NCBI RefSeq assembly: GCF_000250655.1
Contig: NC_016935.1
Span: forward strand, 4,234,001 to 4,298,000
Direction: 5' to 3'
DNA length: 64,000 nt
DNA from: Paenibacillus mucilaginosus 3016
GTDB taxonomy: Bacteria > Bacillota > Bacilli > Paenibacillales > NBRC-103111
Part shown: piece by piece, positions 1 to 23,250 of the stretch
How the letters are laid out: each line of letters opens with the position of its first letter
Numbering within the stretch: the stretch's first letter is position 1
Translations under genes and position numbers: made by a program
The notes under the pieces: model-generated
The model's input: only the letters and a program-made list of their open reading frames with translations
Databases searched by the model: none
Told to the model about the DNA's origin: nothing

Positions 1-14990
<14,990 letters not shown>

Positions 14991-15057
14991 CCCATCCCAG
15001 CACCCTTCTATTTTTCGGATATTCGCTTGAAAGACAACCCTAACACTTAACCGATAC

Positions 15058-15073
15058 TAGAATATACATTCTA
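15058..15073. promoter_or_regulatory. Inverted repeat upstream of NRPS (candidate operator)
   Basis: TAGAAT-atac-ATTCTA has perfect 6-bp arms and lies about 68 bp upstream of the NRPS start in its only AT-rich stretch. A regulator site is possible, but no family is implied. Confidence 0.3.
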
Positions 15074-15320
15074 TGTATTTAATTTAATTTAATATAAAAT
15101 ATTCCAAATAATACCATGATTGTACCATACAAAATAGAGGGTGCCTATCAGGGAATTTATGAAAAATATGTGAATAAAAGGAGAAATGGTTTCCAGATGT
15201 GGATTTCTCTAGCTGCCAAAACCGCAAGGCTTTTCGAACGACTTGGTGATTCTTAGCAGCACTAAGGTTGGGATCGGAGGAACGCGGCGACATCGATATC
15301 CTGTACCGTCGCATGTTAAA

Positions 15321-15355
15321 ACGCTGACATACTGTTGTCAGTAGCGTTTTTTTAT
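15321..15355 (+). terminator. Orphan terminator-like hairpin
   Basis: Arms ACGCTGACA and TGTCAGTAGCGT pair with a 3-nt bulge and are followed by a run of T on the plus strand. No plus-strand gene ends just before it, so it may be left from a lost gene. Confidence 0.5.
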
Positions 15356-15392
15356 AATTCGGTGTATGTAAACATAGAGGAGTGAGAAAGAA

Positions 15393-15797
15393 ATGCATTT
15401 TGCTTCTATACGAATCATAACCGACGACGTGGATCGTCTCGTCATGTTCTATGAGAAAGTCATGGGTGTTTCGGCGGAACGCCCCGCGCCCGTCTTTGCT
15501 GAACTCGTTGTGCCATCGTTCACCCTGGCGATCGGCCACTCTCAGACGGTGCAGCTGTTCGGCGCTGGTTCCGCAGTGGCGGCTGACAATCACACTGTCA
15601 TTCTCGAGTTCCGCGTCCACGATGTCGATGCCGAATACGAGCGCTTGAAGCCTTTTGTCCACGAGTGGGTAAAGGAACCAACCACGATGCCGTGGGGGAA
15701 CCGTGCTGTGCTGTTTCGCGATCCTGACGGCAATCTGGTTAACCTCTTCGCGCCGGTAACCGAGGAAGCGATCAAACGGTTCAGCGATAGCCGTTGA
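15393..15797 (+). CDS. VOC (glyoxalase/bleomycin resistance) family protein
   Basis: A 134-residue protein with one vicinal-oxygen-chelate fold: an N-terminal strand with IRIITDDVDRLVMFYEKVMG and a C-terminal half with AVLFRDPDGNLVNLFAPV, both typical of the superfamily. Proteins of this size are usually small metal-dependent enzymes or drug-binding proteins; the substrate cannot be told. The ATG follows GAGGAGTGAG closely. It stands alone and diverges from the NRPS. Confidence 0.85.
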   Translation: MHFASIRIITDDVDRLVMFYEKVMGVSAERPAPVFAELVVPSFTLAIGHSQTVQLFGAGSAVAADNHTVILEFRVHDVDAEYERLKPFVHEWVKEPTTMPWGNRAVLFRDPDGNLVNLFAPVTEEAIKRFSDSR

Positions 15798-15872
15798 CGG
15801 ACAGTTAAAGTGAGCGAGGCCTCAAGCCTGCTCGTTATGTAAATGAACAGGGAGAAGAACCATGGTGAACAG

Positions 15873-15960
15873 CCCCCCCGTCAAGTAGACAGTACAAAAA
15901 ATAAAAATCTTAAGCGGCCTTGGTTTTGAGGGAGCTTAATGGCTGTCAGGTTAGTTACAA
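15873..15960 (-). mobile_element. Possible insertion-sequence terminal remnant (IS3-like)
   Basis: On the minus strand the segment ends with TGTCTACTTGACGGGG, resembling the terminal inverted repeat wording of IS3/IS150-type elements. Just before it is a short tail (LSSLKTKAA then stop) like a transposase C-terminus. No intact transposase is present. This is judged from memory of such ends, not from a search. Confidence 0.3.
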
Positions 15961-16050
15961 CTTTTTATTTTCACGGTCTAATACCAGGTTGGCTGGGCTT
16001 CACAAGCAATCTGTCGCGGAAATGTACGCTTTTTCTTGTCCCTGGCGGCA

Positions 16051-16134
16051 ATGTAAGTCAAGAACTTACTTACATAGAACAAAAATGCCGCACTCGGCGG
16101 CATTCATTGTAAGTATGTTTTTGTCCTCTGACAT
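16051..16134 (+). repeat. Dispersed repeat family 1, divergent copy
   Basis: The core hairpin is ATGCCGC-actcg-GCGGCAT, flanked by ACTTACAT and GTAAGTAT arms. It ends in the family tail ttttTGTCCTCtGACA. It is less similar to the other copies in the left arm. Confidence 0.5.
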
Positions 16135-16280
16135 CCCTTCTTTTTCGAAAACCTTTCGTTCGCAGCGAACTCCATAACGCCCTATCCGTACGGCGGTCGG
16201 CAACCGATCGCTGACCGGCTGCCAACGCCTTAAGGAGAAAATTCTTGTGGCTTATCGTATTCAGGCATGTCATTTACGGC

Positions 16281-16386
16281 TAAGGATATATGTTCTTGTC
16301 ATGCTTGCACAAGAACATACATCCTTAAAAAGAAAGAACCGCAACTTATGCGGCCCTTAATGAATATATGTTTTTGTCCTCCGACA
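16281..16386 (+). repeat. Dispersed repeat family 1, long copy
   Basis: TAAGGATATATGTTCTTGTC (16281-16300) faces ACAAGAACATACATCCTTA (16309-16327). The unit continues through CCGCA-acttat-type hairpin TGCGG (16339-16353) and CCCTTAATGAATATATG to the tail TTGTCCTCCGACA. Confidence 0.75.
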
Positions 16387-16574
16387 GCACGCACTAAAAA
16401 ATCTCCAGTCACTGGCTATTTACCCAGTAAATTATATACACCAAACGGGATAAATTTCTATTCTCCCTATTCCCGCCAATGCCCCAATCACGCCAAAAAA
16501 ACCGCCGGCATTCCTGCCGACGGTTCTTGACTAACTGTGCTCTGCTCCAGCCTTAGCTAGGCGCTAAACTAAAC

Positions 16575-18002
16575 TTAAGGATTCACAAGCTTCCACTGCT
16601 GGTTGTAGCTGGTGCTGTAGGCCCACTGGCCGAGATCGGAACCGGCGGTGGTCCGGCCGACGGTGTCCAGATACAGCCCCGTAGCCCGGTTCTTGAAGCG
16701 GACATAGCCGCTGCCCGCATCTTCCTTGGTCCACTGCTGGTTATAGCTGCTGCTGCCGCTCCAGAAGCTGGCGGCCGAGCCGTTGGCGGTGCGGCCCATG
16801 CCGTCGAGGTACAAGCCATTGGCGCGGTTCTTGATTTTCACATAAGTCCCAGCTGCCTCAACCACCCACTGCTGGTTGTTGCTGGTTCCGCTGCCCGACA
16901 GGGCTACGTTATTGCCGTTAGCCGTGCGGCCCCAGCTGTCAGCGTACAGTCCGCTGGCACGGTTTTGGAGCTTGACATACGTGGTGGTACCGCCGCCTGT
17001 ACCCGTTCCGAAGACGGAGGCGAGGGCGCTCGTGGCTTTAATGCCGTTCGTACCGTTGACTACGGTGTTGCCCCACGAGGTTAAGCTGCCGGAAGGACCG
17101 GTGGCCACATCGAGATAATTCAGGTCCGAGCTGTTGCCGTACCACGACCAGACGAGCCAGCCCACGCCCTTTTGCTGCGAATAGCTCATGATTGTCGCCT
17201 CATCCACTTCGCCGTTCGAATGCTTCGGACCGAATTCGCCGACAACGACAGCCAGCCCTTGGTTCAGCACACCGTCAATGTTGCTGCGTACTTGGTCTGC
17301 CGTCCCTCCGGCATACTCGTACATATGGATGGAGAACATGGTGTTCTTGCGCGGGTCCGCCGCCAATACTTCCTTGCCCATCGTGTGAATGGAAGCGGGG
17401 TATTGGCCCCAGCCTGCAGCGTCCACCATCAGCAGATGATCAAGACCTGCGCTGCGAAGCTTCGGAATCGCCTGCTTGTAGCCGTTGGCCCAGCCGGAGG
17501 CATCCCATGTGCCGTACCACTCGTTGGCGATATTGATGATGACGGTCCGCTCTTTGCCGATCAGCGCGCTCTTCATTTCAATCCAATAGTTGACCGCATT
17601 GTCGAGGGCCGTGTACGAATCGGAACCGGTTGCATCATGCACCTCAAGAATCGCGATCATCCGGTACTGCTCGCACAGCGCTATGATATTCTGGATGAAG
17701 GCGAGAGAATCCTTGCTCCACTGGCTTCCATTGGACAGAACGATCCGGACCGAGTTGGCGCCGGTAGCGGCAATGGCGGGGATGGCCGTGGCGAGGTCAT
17801 TCTTATACCAGGCGTGAGGATGGTTGATTCCGCGCATAACGAAAGGCTTGCCGTTAGCATCATATACGGTGGTTCCGCTTACATACATCCCCGTAGCTGC
17901 AGAGACGGGTTGAACGCCAATCGTCGTAAAGGCCATCGCGGTCAAAAGAGCCAGGAGCAGCGCCAGGAAAAGCTTCAGAGTGCGGTTGTTGGTCAAAATC
18001 AT
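16575..18002 (-). CDS. Secreted GH5 endo-beta-mannanase with ricin-type (CBM13-like) domain
   Basis: A 475-residue extracellular glycosidase. A signal peptide (FLALLLALLTAMAF...VSAA) is followed by a GH5 barrel beginning TGMYVSGTTVYDANGKPFVMRG, the hallmark of bacterial subfamily-8 mannanases. The acid/base Glu is in NIANEWYG and the nucleophile in VVGEFGP. A Gly/Thr linker leads to a C-terminal ricin-B-like domain with three repeats, each with NRASGLYAD-like and NQQW motifs, probably glycan binding. The expected reaction is internal cleavage of beta-1,4-mannan. The ATG at 18002 was chosen because it directly precedes the charged n-region of the signal peptide; the frame stays open to 18131 upstream without a better site. 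Confidence 0.9.
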   Translation of the reverse strand: MILTNNRTLKLFLALLLALLTAMAFTTIGVQPVSAATGMYVSGTTVYDANGKPFVMRGINHPHAWYKNDLATAIPAIAATGANSVRIVLSNGSQWSKDSLAFIQNIIALCEQYRMIAILEVHDATGSDSYTALDNAVNYWIEMKSALIGKERTVIINIANEWYGTWDASGWANGYKQAIPKLRSAGLDHLLMVDAAGWGQYPASIHTMGKEVLAADPRKNTMFSIHMYEYAGGTADQVRSNIDGVLNQGLAVVVGEFGPKHSNGEVDEATIMSYSQQKGVGWLVWSWYGNSSDLNYLDVATGPSGSLTSWGNTVVNGTNGIKATSALASVFGTGTGGGTTTYVKLQNRASGLYADSWGRTANGNNVALSGSGTSNNQQWVVEAAGTYVKIKNRANGLYLDGMGRTANGSAASFWSGSSSYNQQWTKEDAGSGYVRFKNRATGLYLDTVGRTTAGSDLGQWAYSTSYNQQWKLVNP

Positions 18003-18149
18003 AATGGTTACCCCATTTCCCATGGAAATTTTGAAATCGAACAGAAGTGTGTTTTGCTGATGGAGCGAACACAGACTAGAAACTTCCGGCATGAGAATGC
18101 AGTCAAATTCTTTGTCCCACCCCCTACGCATTCAGATTATCGCATACTA

Positions 18150-18219
18150 AGTTAGCGTGTTGTTATTATAAAAAGCTAACTAGTAAGCGTTTCATCGTTA
18201 TTATAGTTAGCGTTTTATC
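18150..18219. promoter_or_regulatory. Three direct repeats upstream of mannanase
   Basis: AGTAAGCGTTTCATC (18182-18196) and AGTTAGCGTTTTATC (18205-18219) differ at two positions. AGTTAGCGTGTTGTT (18150-18164) is a weaker third copy. They lie 150-215 bp upstream of the mannanase start in AT-rich DNA and may be operator sites for a sugar-responsive regulator. Confidence 0.4.
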
Positions 18220-18642
18220 ATAAATCAATAGCCTAAAATACGATTTTCAGAATATTATCTCAAAAAACCTCTCAAAACCTGTGAAAATCATCAAAACCAG
18301 ATATGTATAAATTATAACAAAAATAACTTTTTATCATCTTTCATCTTAGGATACACACCCTCCAACAAGCACACTGCAGTTTCGGCTTGTCCACTCGGGT
18401 TCAAGGATCCCAACCATCACAGCGGCAGTCAACGGGCGTAGGGAAACACATGCAGGCTGGGGTGGAGCAAGAAAAAGGGATGGAGAACACAGATGCTGCC
18501 CTGCCCCCGAGAAAGCGGCCTGTGCCACCCAGGGCGTGCCGTTTCTCTTTCCCCCGCCCTTCCAAGGTCCCTTCCGCCGCCTGACGGCAGACAGCCGCAG
18601 CACCGTTGGGGATCACGGCACTGCGGCTGTCTGCACACTATT
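18220..18642. other. Intergenic region upstream of mannanase
   Basis: An AT-rich half (18220-18350) gives way to a GC-rich half (18360-18600) with several overlapping open frames on both strands. None has a convincing start or a recognisable protein, so no gene is called. Confidence 0.5.
18589..18632 (-). terminator. 12-bp hairpin after the broken binding-protein gene
   Basis: AGACAGCCGCAG (18589-18600) and CTGCGGCTGTCT (18621-18632) pair perfectly. The hairpin is 11 bp beyond the stop of the minus-strand fragment at 18643. There is no clear T-run, so termination is inferred from position. Confidence 0.5.
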
Positions 18643-18889
18643 TTATTTCACAATCCAGGCGTTCAGGTCGATCGGCGTAGCCTTCTGATTCAACTTCAGC
18701 GTGAAGCCGTTCAGCTGGGAGAGGAATTGGTAGTATTCCTCAGGCTTCGGCTGCAGGTCCTTCAGCGCCTTCTGGCGGGCTTCGTTCCAGATCTTCGGGA
18801 AGTCCGGGAACTTCTTCAGATACTCCTCCGAAACGACGGTGAGGCTGGTGCCGATCAGATTTGGGTGCTTGGTGGCATCATCGAGCACC
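18643..18889 (-). pseudogene. C-terminal fragment of an ABC-transporter substrate-binding protein
   Basis: About 80 residues (from DDATKHPNLIGTSLTVVSEE to a stop after LNAWIVK) look like the C-terminus of an aliphatic-sulfonate type (SsuA/TauA-like) periplasmic binding protein: EEYLKKFPDF, ALKDLQPKPEEYYQF. The N-terminal three quarters are absent. The break coincides with the edge of a family 1 repeat at 18890, and no matching N-terminal sequence is seen beyond it. The family assignment is tentative. Confidence 0.5.
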
Positions 18890-18968
18890 GGACAAGAACA
18901 TATATCCTTAAAAAGAAAAAACCGCAACATATGCGGCCCTTAATGAATATGTGCTCTTGTCCTCAGAC
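18890..18968 (+). repeat. Dispersed repeat family 1, full copy
   Basis: GGACAAGAACATATATCC, then TTAAAAAGAAAAAA, hairpin CCGCAacataTGCGG, then CCCTTAATGAATATGTG and CTCTTGTCCTCAGACA. The outer parts form an imperfect inverted repeat (ACAAGAACATAT with ATATGTGCTCTTGT). It directly abuts the truncated binding-protein gene. Confidence 0.8.
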
Positions 18969-19330
18969 ATCATCAAGACCTAATTCATTACCATAGCCGG
19001 CAGCTTTGGGTGGATAGAAACATGATCGAACACTCATCTGTCTGATCAGCAGGGTTCTGATACTCTTCATCCGAGGCACGAAAAGCAAGCTCTTGAAATC
19101 CCGGCCCTCAGGCACAACGAAGCTTTCGACATCGAGCAGTTATTGCCTCTAGGGTCCGCCCAACGTGTGCTTCGTCACTCCAAGTATCCAGTATGTGGCT
19201 GACGGCTTACGCATAGACCCTCCTATAACTTGTAGGTAAAACATACTTTGCGGTAAAATTAAGAATAATAGGTCCTTCTCAAAGAAAAGAACTGACATCG
19301 TTCACATAACGAGGCCAGTTGAAGTGAAGG
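18969..19330. other. Intergenic region with a dead reading frame
   Basis: On the minus strand a good ribosome site (TAGGAGGGTCT) precedes an ATG near 19217, but the frame stops after about 20 codons and again soon after. A decayed gene is likely. No product was recognised. Confidence 0.4.
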
Positions 19331-19765
19331 CTAAGCTTTTTGAATGGAATTCAAAATTTCTTTATAATGCGGACTATGAATCAAGCCAATGATGTTTCCA
19401 AAAGGGTCTACGACCGATGCCGTGATCCAGTCGACACCGCGCTCCGTTAGGGGCTCGTATTGCGTGGCGCCCAGTTCCTCTAACTTTTCTAACATACCGG
19501 CAACATCATCCACATGCCAGTACAGCGTCGCTCCTCCCGTTCCAGTCAAGGTAGCTGTCTTGGGTGTATATTTCTTATCAATGATGCCAAGCTCATCTTG
19601 GAGGTCGCCGATCCGATATTCGATATAGGCAGGGTTCTCAGGATTCGGACTTTGGAAGTAAGGCTCTACACCCAATAGCTTCGTGTACCATTCTTTTGCG
19701 GCTATGAGATCTTCCGCCCACAAACTCACATTTGCCATGCCTCTTAAAGCAGGTGTATTTTTCAT
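19331..19765 (-). CDS. VOC (glyoxalase) family protein
   Basis: A 144-residue single-domain VOC protein: NVSLWAEDLIAAKEWYTKLLGVEPYF at the start, ATLYWHVDDVAGMLEKLEELGA in the middle, and SVVDPFGNIIGLIHSPHY at the end, the usual pattern. Likely a small metalloenzyme or binding protein with unknown substrate. ATG 19765 was chosen because AAGGAG lies 10 nt upstream; an in-frame TTG at 19774 is only 1 nt from that site. It diverges from the AraC gene at 19820, which may control it. Confidence 0.85.
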   Translation of the reverse strand: MKNTPALRGMANVSLWAEDLIAAKEWYTKLLGVEPYFQSPNPENPAYIEYRIGDLQDELGIIDKKYTPKTATLTGTGGATLYWHVDDVAGMLEKLEELGATQYEPLTERGVDWITASVVDPFGNIIGLIHSPHYKEILNSIQKA

Positions 19766-19819
19766 CTTATTCAAGCTCCTTTTAGATCAATTGATATTAC
19801 TTATTTTCAATAATAGGGG

Positions 19820-20656
19820 GTGTCAACCATTACTGTATTACAGAAATCCGCAGACATTTATCAAACAGGCGGGAAGCTGGATCCTTCCGGCTTTGAGCGG
19901 CATATTAACTTTGAAACCTATGTGCCTCCAGTCTGTTTAACTCCATTCGTTAACCATTTTTGGACCATACGTTGGAATATCGCTACGGGACAGCCCTATA
20001 TATCGGAGCAAGTCATGCACCGGCCCTATGTCGATGTCTATTTGTCTGCACACGAATCGGGTATTCAATGCTCATTCCGGGATAAACGGGATTACGAGGC
20101 AGCGGATAACGGCAGAATCATCGGTGCTCGATTTAAGCCAGGAGCGTTCCACGCTTTTTGGCGCAGATCGCTGGCAGGCTTACACAACGAGACAATTCCA
20201 TTACAGAATGTGTTCACCGAAGCGGATCAGGCTTTTATTGAAAATACGCTGTCATTACAGGACGATGCTGCCGTCGGTGCCCTTGCCGAGCTCCTGCAAG
20301 CGCAAAGCCCGCAATATGACCCTAACATCGAAACCATAAATCGGATCATTACTGCGATTGAGACGGACCGGTTGCAGACCGTCGGGGATGTTGCTGAATG
20401 GGTTGGCAAAAGCGAACGATGGCTCCAACAGCTTTTCCAGGATTATGTTGGGATCGGGATAAAGTGGCAGCTCCAAAGGAATAAGCTGCTCACGGCAGCG
20501 AAATTCATTCGTGAATGTGACAATCCCGATTGGGCGGATATAGCCTATGATCTTGGCTATAGCAGTCAACAACATTTCATTACAGATTTCAAACGCGTAC
20601 TTGGCGAAACTCCATTGCAATACAAGAAGAAACTAAGCTCCCCAGCATCCGAGTAA
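19820..20656 (+). CDS. AraC family transcriptional regulator
   Basis: A 278-residue regulator. The N-terminal part (FVNHFWTIRWNI, RPYVDVYLS, GARFKPGAFHAFW) matches the DUF6597-type sensor region found before AraC domains. The C-terminal helix-turn-helix pair covers about residues 175-275 (DVAEWVGKSERWLQQLF, then WADIAYDLGYSSQQHFITDFKRVLGETPLQY). The start is taken as GTG 19820; the GGGG next to it is too close for an ideal site, so the true start is uncertain. It is divergent from a VOC gene with under 60 bp between them, a common regulator/target layout. Confidence 0.88.
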   Translation: MSTITVLQKSADIYQTGGKLDPSGFERHINFETYVPPVCLTPFVNHFWTIRWNIATGQPYISEQVMHRPYVDVYLSAHESGIQCSFRDKRDYEAADNGRIIGARFKPGAFHAFWRRSLAGLHNETIPLQNVFTEADQAFIENTLSLQDDAAVGALAELLQAQSPQYDPNIETINRIITAIETDRLQTVGDVAEWVGKSERWLQQLFQDYVGIGIKWQLQRNKLLTAAKFIRECDNPDWADIAYDLGYSSQQHFITDFKRVLGETPLQYKKKLSSPASE

Positions 20657-20683
20657 CTCAATCTGTCTTGCTCACTGAAAAAA

Positions 20684-21256
20684 TCATCGGATGGTTTCCA
20701 GTCTAGTTATCGCTTTTTGCAGTTGAACTGTCCTGCTCTTTGCCGATGTTGCCTTCAGGAGCGGTAGGAGAATTGCATATTGAGAGGTCTTGTCGAGCTG
20801 GCTGAAAGCTTGTTTAGCCTGTTCATGCACTTCAAATGCTGCTATGAGATCCTGCGGGATCGTTGCGCTCTTCTGCGATTCATAGGCCGCCTCCCATCTT
20901 CCATCCCCTTGTGCTCGATGAATCTCAGCATACCCCGGGGCCTTCATGCGTCCGGTCTCCATTAACTTTTCTGCTTTTCGCACGTTAACCATGGACCATG
21001 GGCTTTTTGACCGCCGCGGCGAATATCGTTGCAAGTAATACGCCTCATTGAATGCTTTGCGGTGACTATCGATCCAGCCATAACTGAGTGCGACATCAAG
21101 CGCTTCCGAGATGGTGACCGACACCTTTCCCGAATCCTTCTTAGCTATTCTAAGCCACACCTCTTCTCGTCGATCGTGGTGGCTCGCGAGCCACGATTCC
21201 CAGTCCGCAGCGTCGGTAAAATCAATGAATCCCACTGGATCGGATGTTTCCACCAA
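20684..21256 (-). CDS. YdeI/OmpD-associated family protein
   Basis: A 190-residue cytoplasmic protein. The N-terminal part contains FTDAADWESWLASHHDRREEVWLRIAKKDSG and LDVALSYGWIDSHRKAFNEAYYLQRYSPRRSKSPWS, split here between two conserved stretches of the family. The C-terminal part (PQDLIAAFEVHEQAKQAFSQL, YAILLPLLKA) is the typical helical tail. The family is linked to peptide or stress resistance in some species; the biochemistry is unknown. The start is TTG 21256 or GTG 21253 behind AAAGGAGAG. No partner gene is evident. Confidence 0.88.
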   Translation of the reverse strand: MVETSDPVGFIDFTDAADWESWLASHHDRREEVWLRIAKKDSGKVSVTISEALDVALSYGWIDSHRKAFNEAYYLQRYSPRRSKSPWSMVNVRKAEKLMETGRMKAPGYAEIHRAQGDGRWEAAYESQKSATIPQDLIAAFEVHEQAKQAFSQLDKTSQYAILLPLLKATSAKSRTVQLQKAITRLETIR

Positions 21257-21639
21257 GCAATCTCTCCTTTCATACTTCCTTTAATATCCTTCCCCCTTTA
21301 TATTACAAAAGATTATCAGTGCGGTATTACAAGAAACCGCAGAACTATGATGGTCCCTAACAAACACTTGAACGATCCGGAATACCTTCTTGTTCGCTAG
21401 CCAACAATTTCTCCACAGAAAGAAGCCTGGCATTGGCTGGGGCCCCATGCCAGGCCTTAAGCTATCGTCTCCAGTTGCTTCAATAATGACTAAATACAAA
21501 ACAGAGATACGACCTTCTTAGAAGCCCCTGACAATAGGGATTCCGGGCCTTCGATGCAGGTGGGTTTGTTTTTGGATCCGGTCGCTGGCGAGCTCTGGGG
21601 CCCATAAACATCCTACCAAGGAGTCTTTTTACCCCAAGA
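21257..21639. other. Intergenic region
   Basis: Holds the YdeI promoter region and a family 2 repeat at 21425-21488. Nothing else was recognised between 21490 and 21639. Confidence 0.5.
21425..21488 (+). repeat. Dispersed repeat family 2 copy
   Basis: Hairpin GCCTGGCAT (21425-21433) with ATGCCAGGC (21447-21455), followed by the family linker gctatcgtctccagttgctt running into caataatga. Confidence 0.7.
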
Positions 21640-22181
21640 CTACTTCAAGAATTGATTATTGGTTCGCAGCTTCGGCGAACCAATTGTTTTCCACTTGCCC
21701 CACGGTTTTTTGACAGAAATCCCTACTACGGTTACCAATAAAATCAATTGGCCTGCTCCGAAAAGTAATAGCATAAGCCGATCATGCAAATAATCAGGGT
21801 TGTTAAGAGCATCCAGACGTTCGGTAAGTGTAATATTAATTGCATCCTGAACCCAAATATTGAGCACACCTCCTGATGCGATTAGTATCAACGAGATCAC
21901 TTCTTTAGAAATAATCCAATAATATTTCGTTAACCCCCAATGTGTTCGACGGACAGGACAATCCCGGTAATAACCACTCCCAATGCGCCTGGAATAATGA
22001 GAGCCAGGTCAAAAATATGCATGAAAGAATGAGCCGCATGCAGGAACTCTCCGCTTGAAGTCAGGTGAATCAGAACAATCATTACAATTTGGGTAAAGCC
22101 TCCTCCTATCCACATCGCGGTAAATAGCAGATGGGAAATGAGCCACCAGTTTTTTTGCTTTTGCGTTAATTTTTTGGACAT
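21640..22181 (-). pseudogene. DUF2269-like integral membrane protein, frameshifted
   Basis: Two consecutive frames form one protein. 22181-21930 encodes SKKLTQKQKNWWLISHLLF with three membrane segments ending at VEHIGG-stop. The neighbouring frame then continues WGLTKYYWIISKEVISLILI and a fourth segment to 21640. The frames differ by one base, consistent with loss of one nucleotide at the ATTGGGGG run near 21935. The repaired length (about 180 residues) and order match predicted DUF2269-type membrane proteins. Either a real mutation or a sequencing error. It is divergent from the MarR gene, its probable regulator. Confidence 0.75.
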
Positions 22182-22239
22182 GTCTTCTTACACTCCTTTT
22201 CTCGGATAGCCGAAAAGTGTTATAATGAGCCCATGAAAT

Positions 22240-22276
22240 TTATCTTCCGAAATAAAATATTTATCTCGCGAGATAA
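22240..22276. promoter_or_regulatory. Paired MarR-type operator palindromes
   Basis: TTATCTCGCGAGATAA (22261-22276) is a perfect 16-bp palindrome. TTATCTtccgAaATAA (22240-22255) is an imperfect copy 21 bp away, two helical turns. Both lie between the divergent MarR and membrane-protein genes, fitting autoregulation plus control of the neighbour. Confidence 0.7.
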
Positions 22277-22303
22277 GATAATTATAACCAGGAGGTTTCT
22301 CTG

Positions 22304-22768
22304 ATGTCAACTAGCGAAAGGGAAAATCTGCTCCACATTTTCAATGAACAGTTGCGGCATTTTAGTACGGATACCATATTGTTTCATCAAGCTGTGGCCG
22401 AAAGGCTCGGATTAAACTCAACGGACCATAAATGCTTGGACATTATATTGAGGAATCAACCGATAACGGCGGGGATGCTTTCGGATTTGACAGGACTGAC
22501 GACAGGAACTGTTACAGGAGTCATAGACCGCCTCGAAAAAGCGGGTTATGTTTTCCGTGAAAAGGATCCGGAAGATCGCAGAAAAGTGATTATCCGGGTC
22601 TACACAAAAAAGGCTGAGGACGAAATCATGTCACATTTGGAATCGTTCGGACAGTCGATGAAGGCAATGCTCGATCAGTATGATAACGAACAAATCAGGT
22701 TCCTCTTTAACTTTTTCGAAAGGAGCCGGGGTATTATCCAGACCGAGACTTTGAAGCTAAAAAAATAA
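22304..22768 (+). CDS. MarR family transcriptional regulator
   Basis: A 154-residue dimeric winged-helix repressor. The recognition region is ITAGMLSDLTGLTTGTVTGVIDRLEKAGYV, and the wing is REKDPEDRRKVIIRVYTKKA with the family DxRxxR-like signature DPEDRRK. Helices at both ends form the dimer interface. ATG 22304 has CCAGGAGG at 8 nt. A palindrome pair lies directly upstream. The ligand is unknown; the likely target is the divergent membrane protein. Confidence 0.93.
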   Translation: MSTSERENLLHIFNEQLRHFSTDTILFHQAVAERLGLNSTDHKCLDIILRNQPITAGMLSDLTGLTTGTVTGVIDRLEKAGYVFREKDPEDRRKVIIRVYTKKAEDEIMSHLESFGQSMKAMLDQYDNEQIRFLFNFFERSRGIIQTETLKLKK

Positions 22769-22799
22769 AAAACGAATCATTTTTTACGATAACGTGCAT

Positions 22800-22830
22800 A
22801 GGTAGGTCTTGTCAGAAGTAGAAGCTACCT
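22800..22830 (+). terminator. Terminator of MarR gene
   Basis: AGGTAG and CTACCT pair around a 19-nt loop and are followed by GTTTTATT, about 30 bp beyond the MarR stop. Confidence 0.5.
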
Positions 22831-23250
22831 GTTTTATTCGTATCATGAAATAACATCTATGTTAAACACTCGCCCGTGCCTGGCTGCAGAGTAGATTTCG
22901 TCATTATGTTCCCCCCCTCCCCCGTTCCAGCTGATGTCTTAAGTATTCAACATGTGTGAATCCAGGATGTTTTTGGGGGGGCTAATTTGAAACGATACTA
23001 GCGACACGGTAGGAAAAAACGGGCTGTCCCCAAAAGGTCAGATTGCCTTGGGTCAGCCCCGATAAAATGCTCATCGAAAAAGGAACCAATACATTAGTGT
23101 AAAACCAGAAACTGATTAAATTTCCTTTATGTCGTAATAGTTGGGAGGTAAAATCAAGATTTTGTCTAAATCATTCTTCTAGATACGAAACGGTCAGTCC
23201 ATCGCTTCTCGCATCGCCGTATCCAATACATGTAGGAAGGATGAAAAACA
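22831..23250. other. Intergenic region
   Basis: Contains homopolymer C and G runs near 22911 and 22975 and a hairpin at 23020-23060 (GGGCTGTCCC with GGGTCAGCCC, 9 of 10 pairing). The wording GGGCTGTCCCcaaaag resembles the ends of some Firmicutes insertion sequences. No gene seen. Confidence 0.45.

Larger units (their letters stand above)
14991..15392. other. Intergenic region before the NRPS and VOC genes
   Basis: This divergent spacer is AT-rich between about 15050 and 15120, where the NRPS promoter probably lies. It holds an inverted repeat at 15058-15073 and a plus-strand terminator-like hairpin at 15321-15355. No further gene is visible. Confidence 0.6.
15798..16574. other. Repeat-rich intergenic region
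   Basis: About 780 bp with no intact gene. It contains a possible insertion-sequence end near 15873 and two copies of dispersed repeat family 1 (16051-16134 and 16281-16386). A possible hairpin near 16500 (CCGGCATTCCTGCCG) lies close to the 3' end of the mannanase gene. Confidence 0.6.

Noticed and set aside
17172..18155. 327-codon plus-strand frame across the mannanase gene
   Set aside because: It is the exact antisense of a clear GH5-CBM13 protein and has no ribosome site or family resemblance.
18346..18996. Overlapping frames in the GC-rich spacer
   Set aside because: No good starts, no recognisable domains, and one of them runs through a repeat element.
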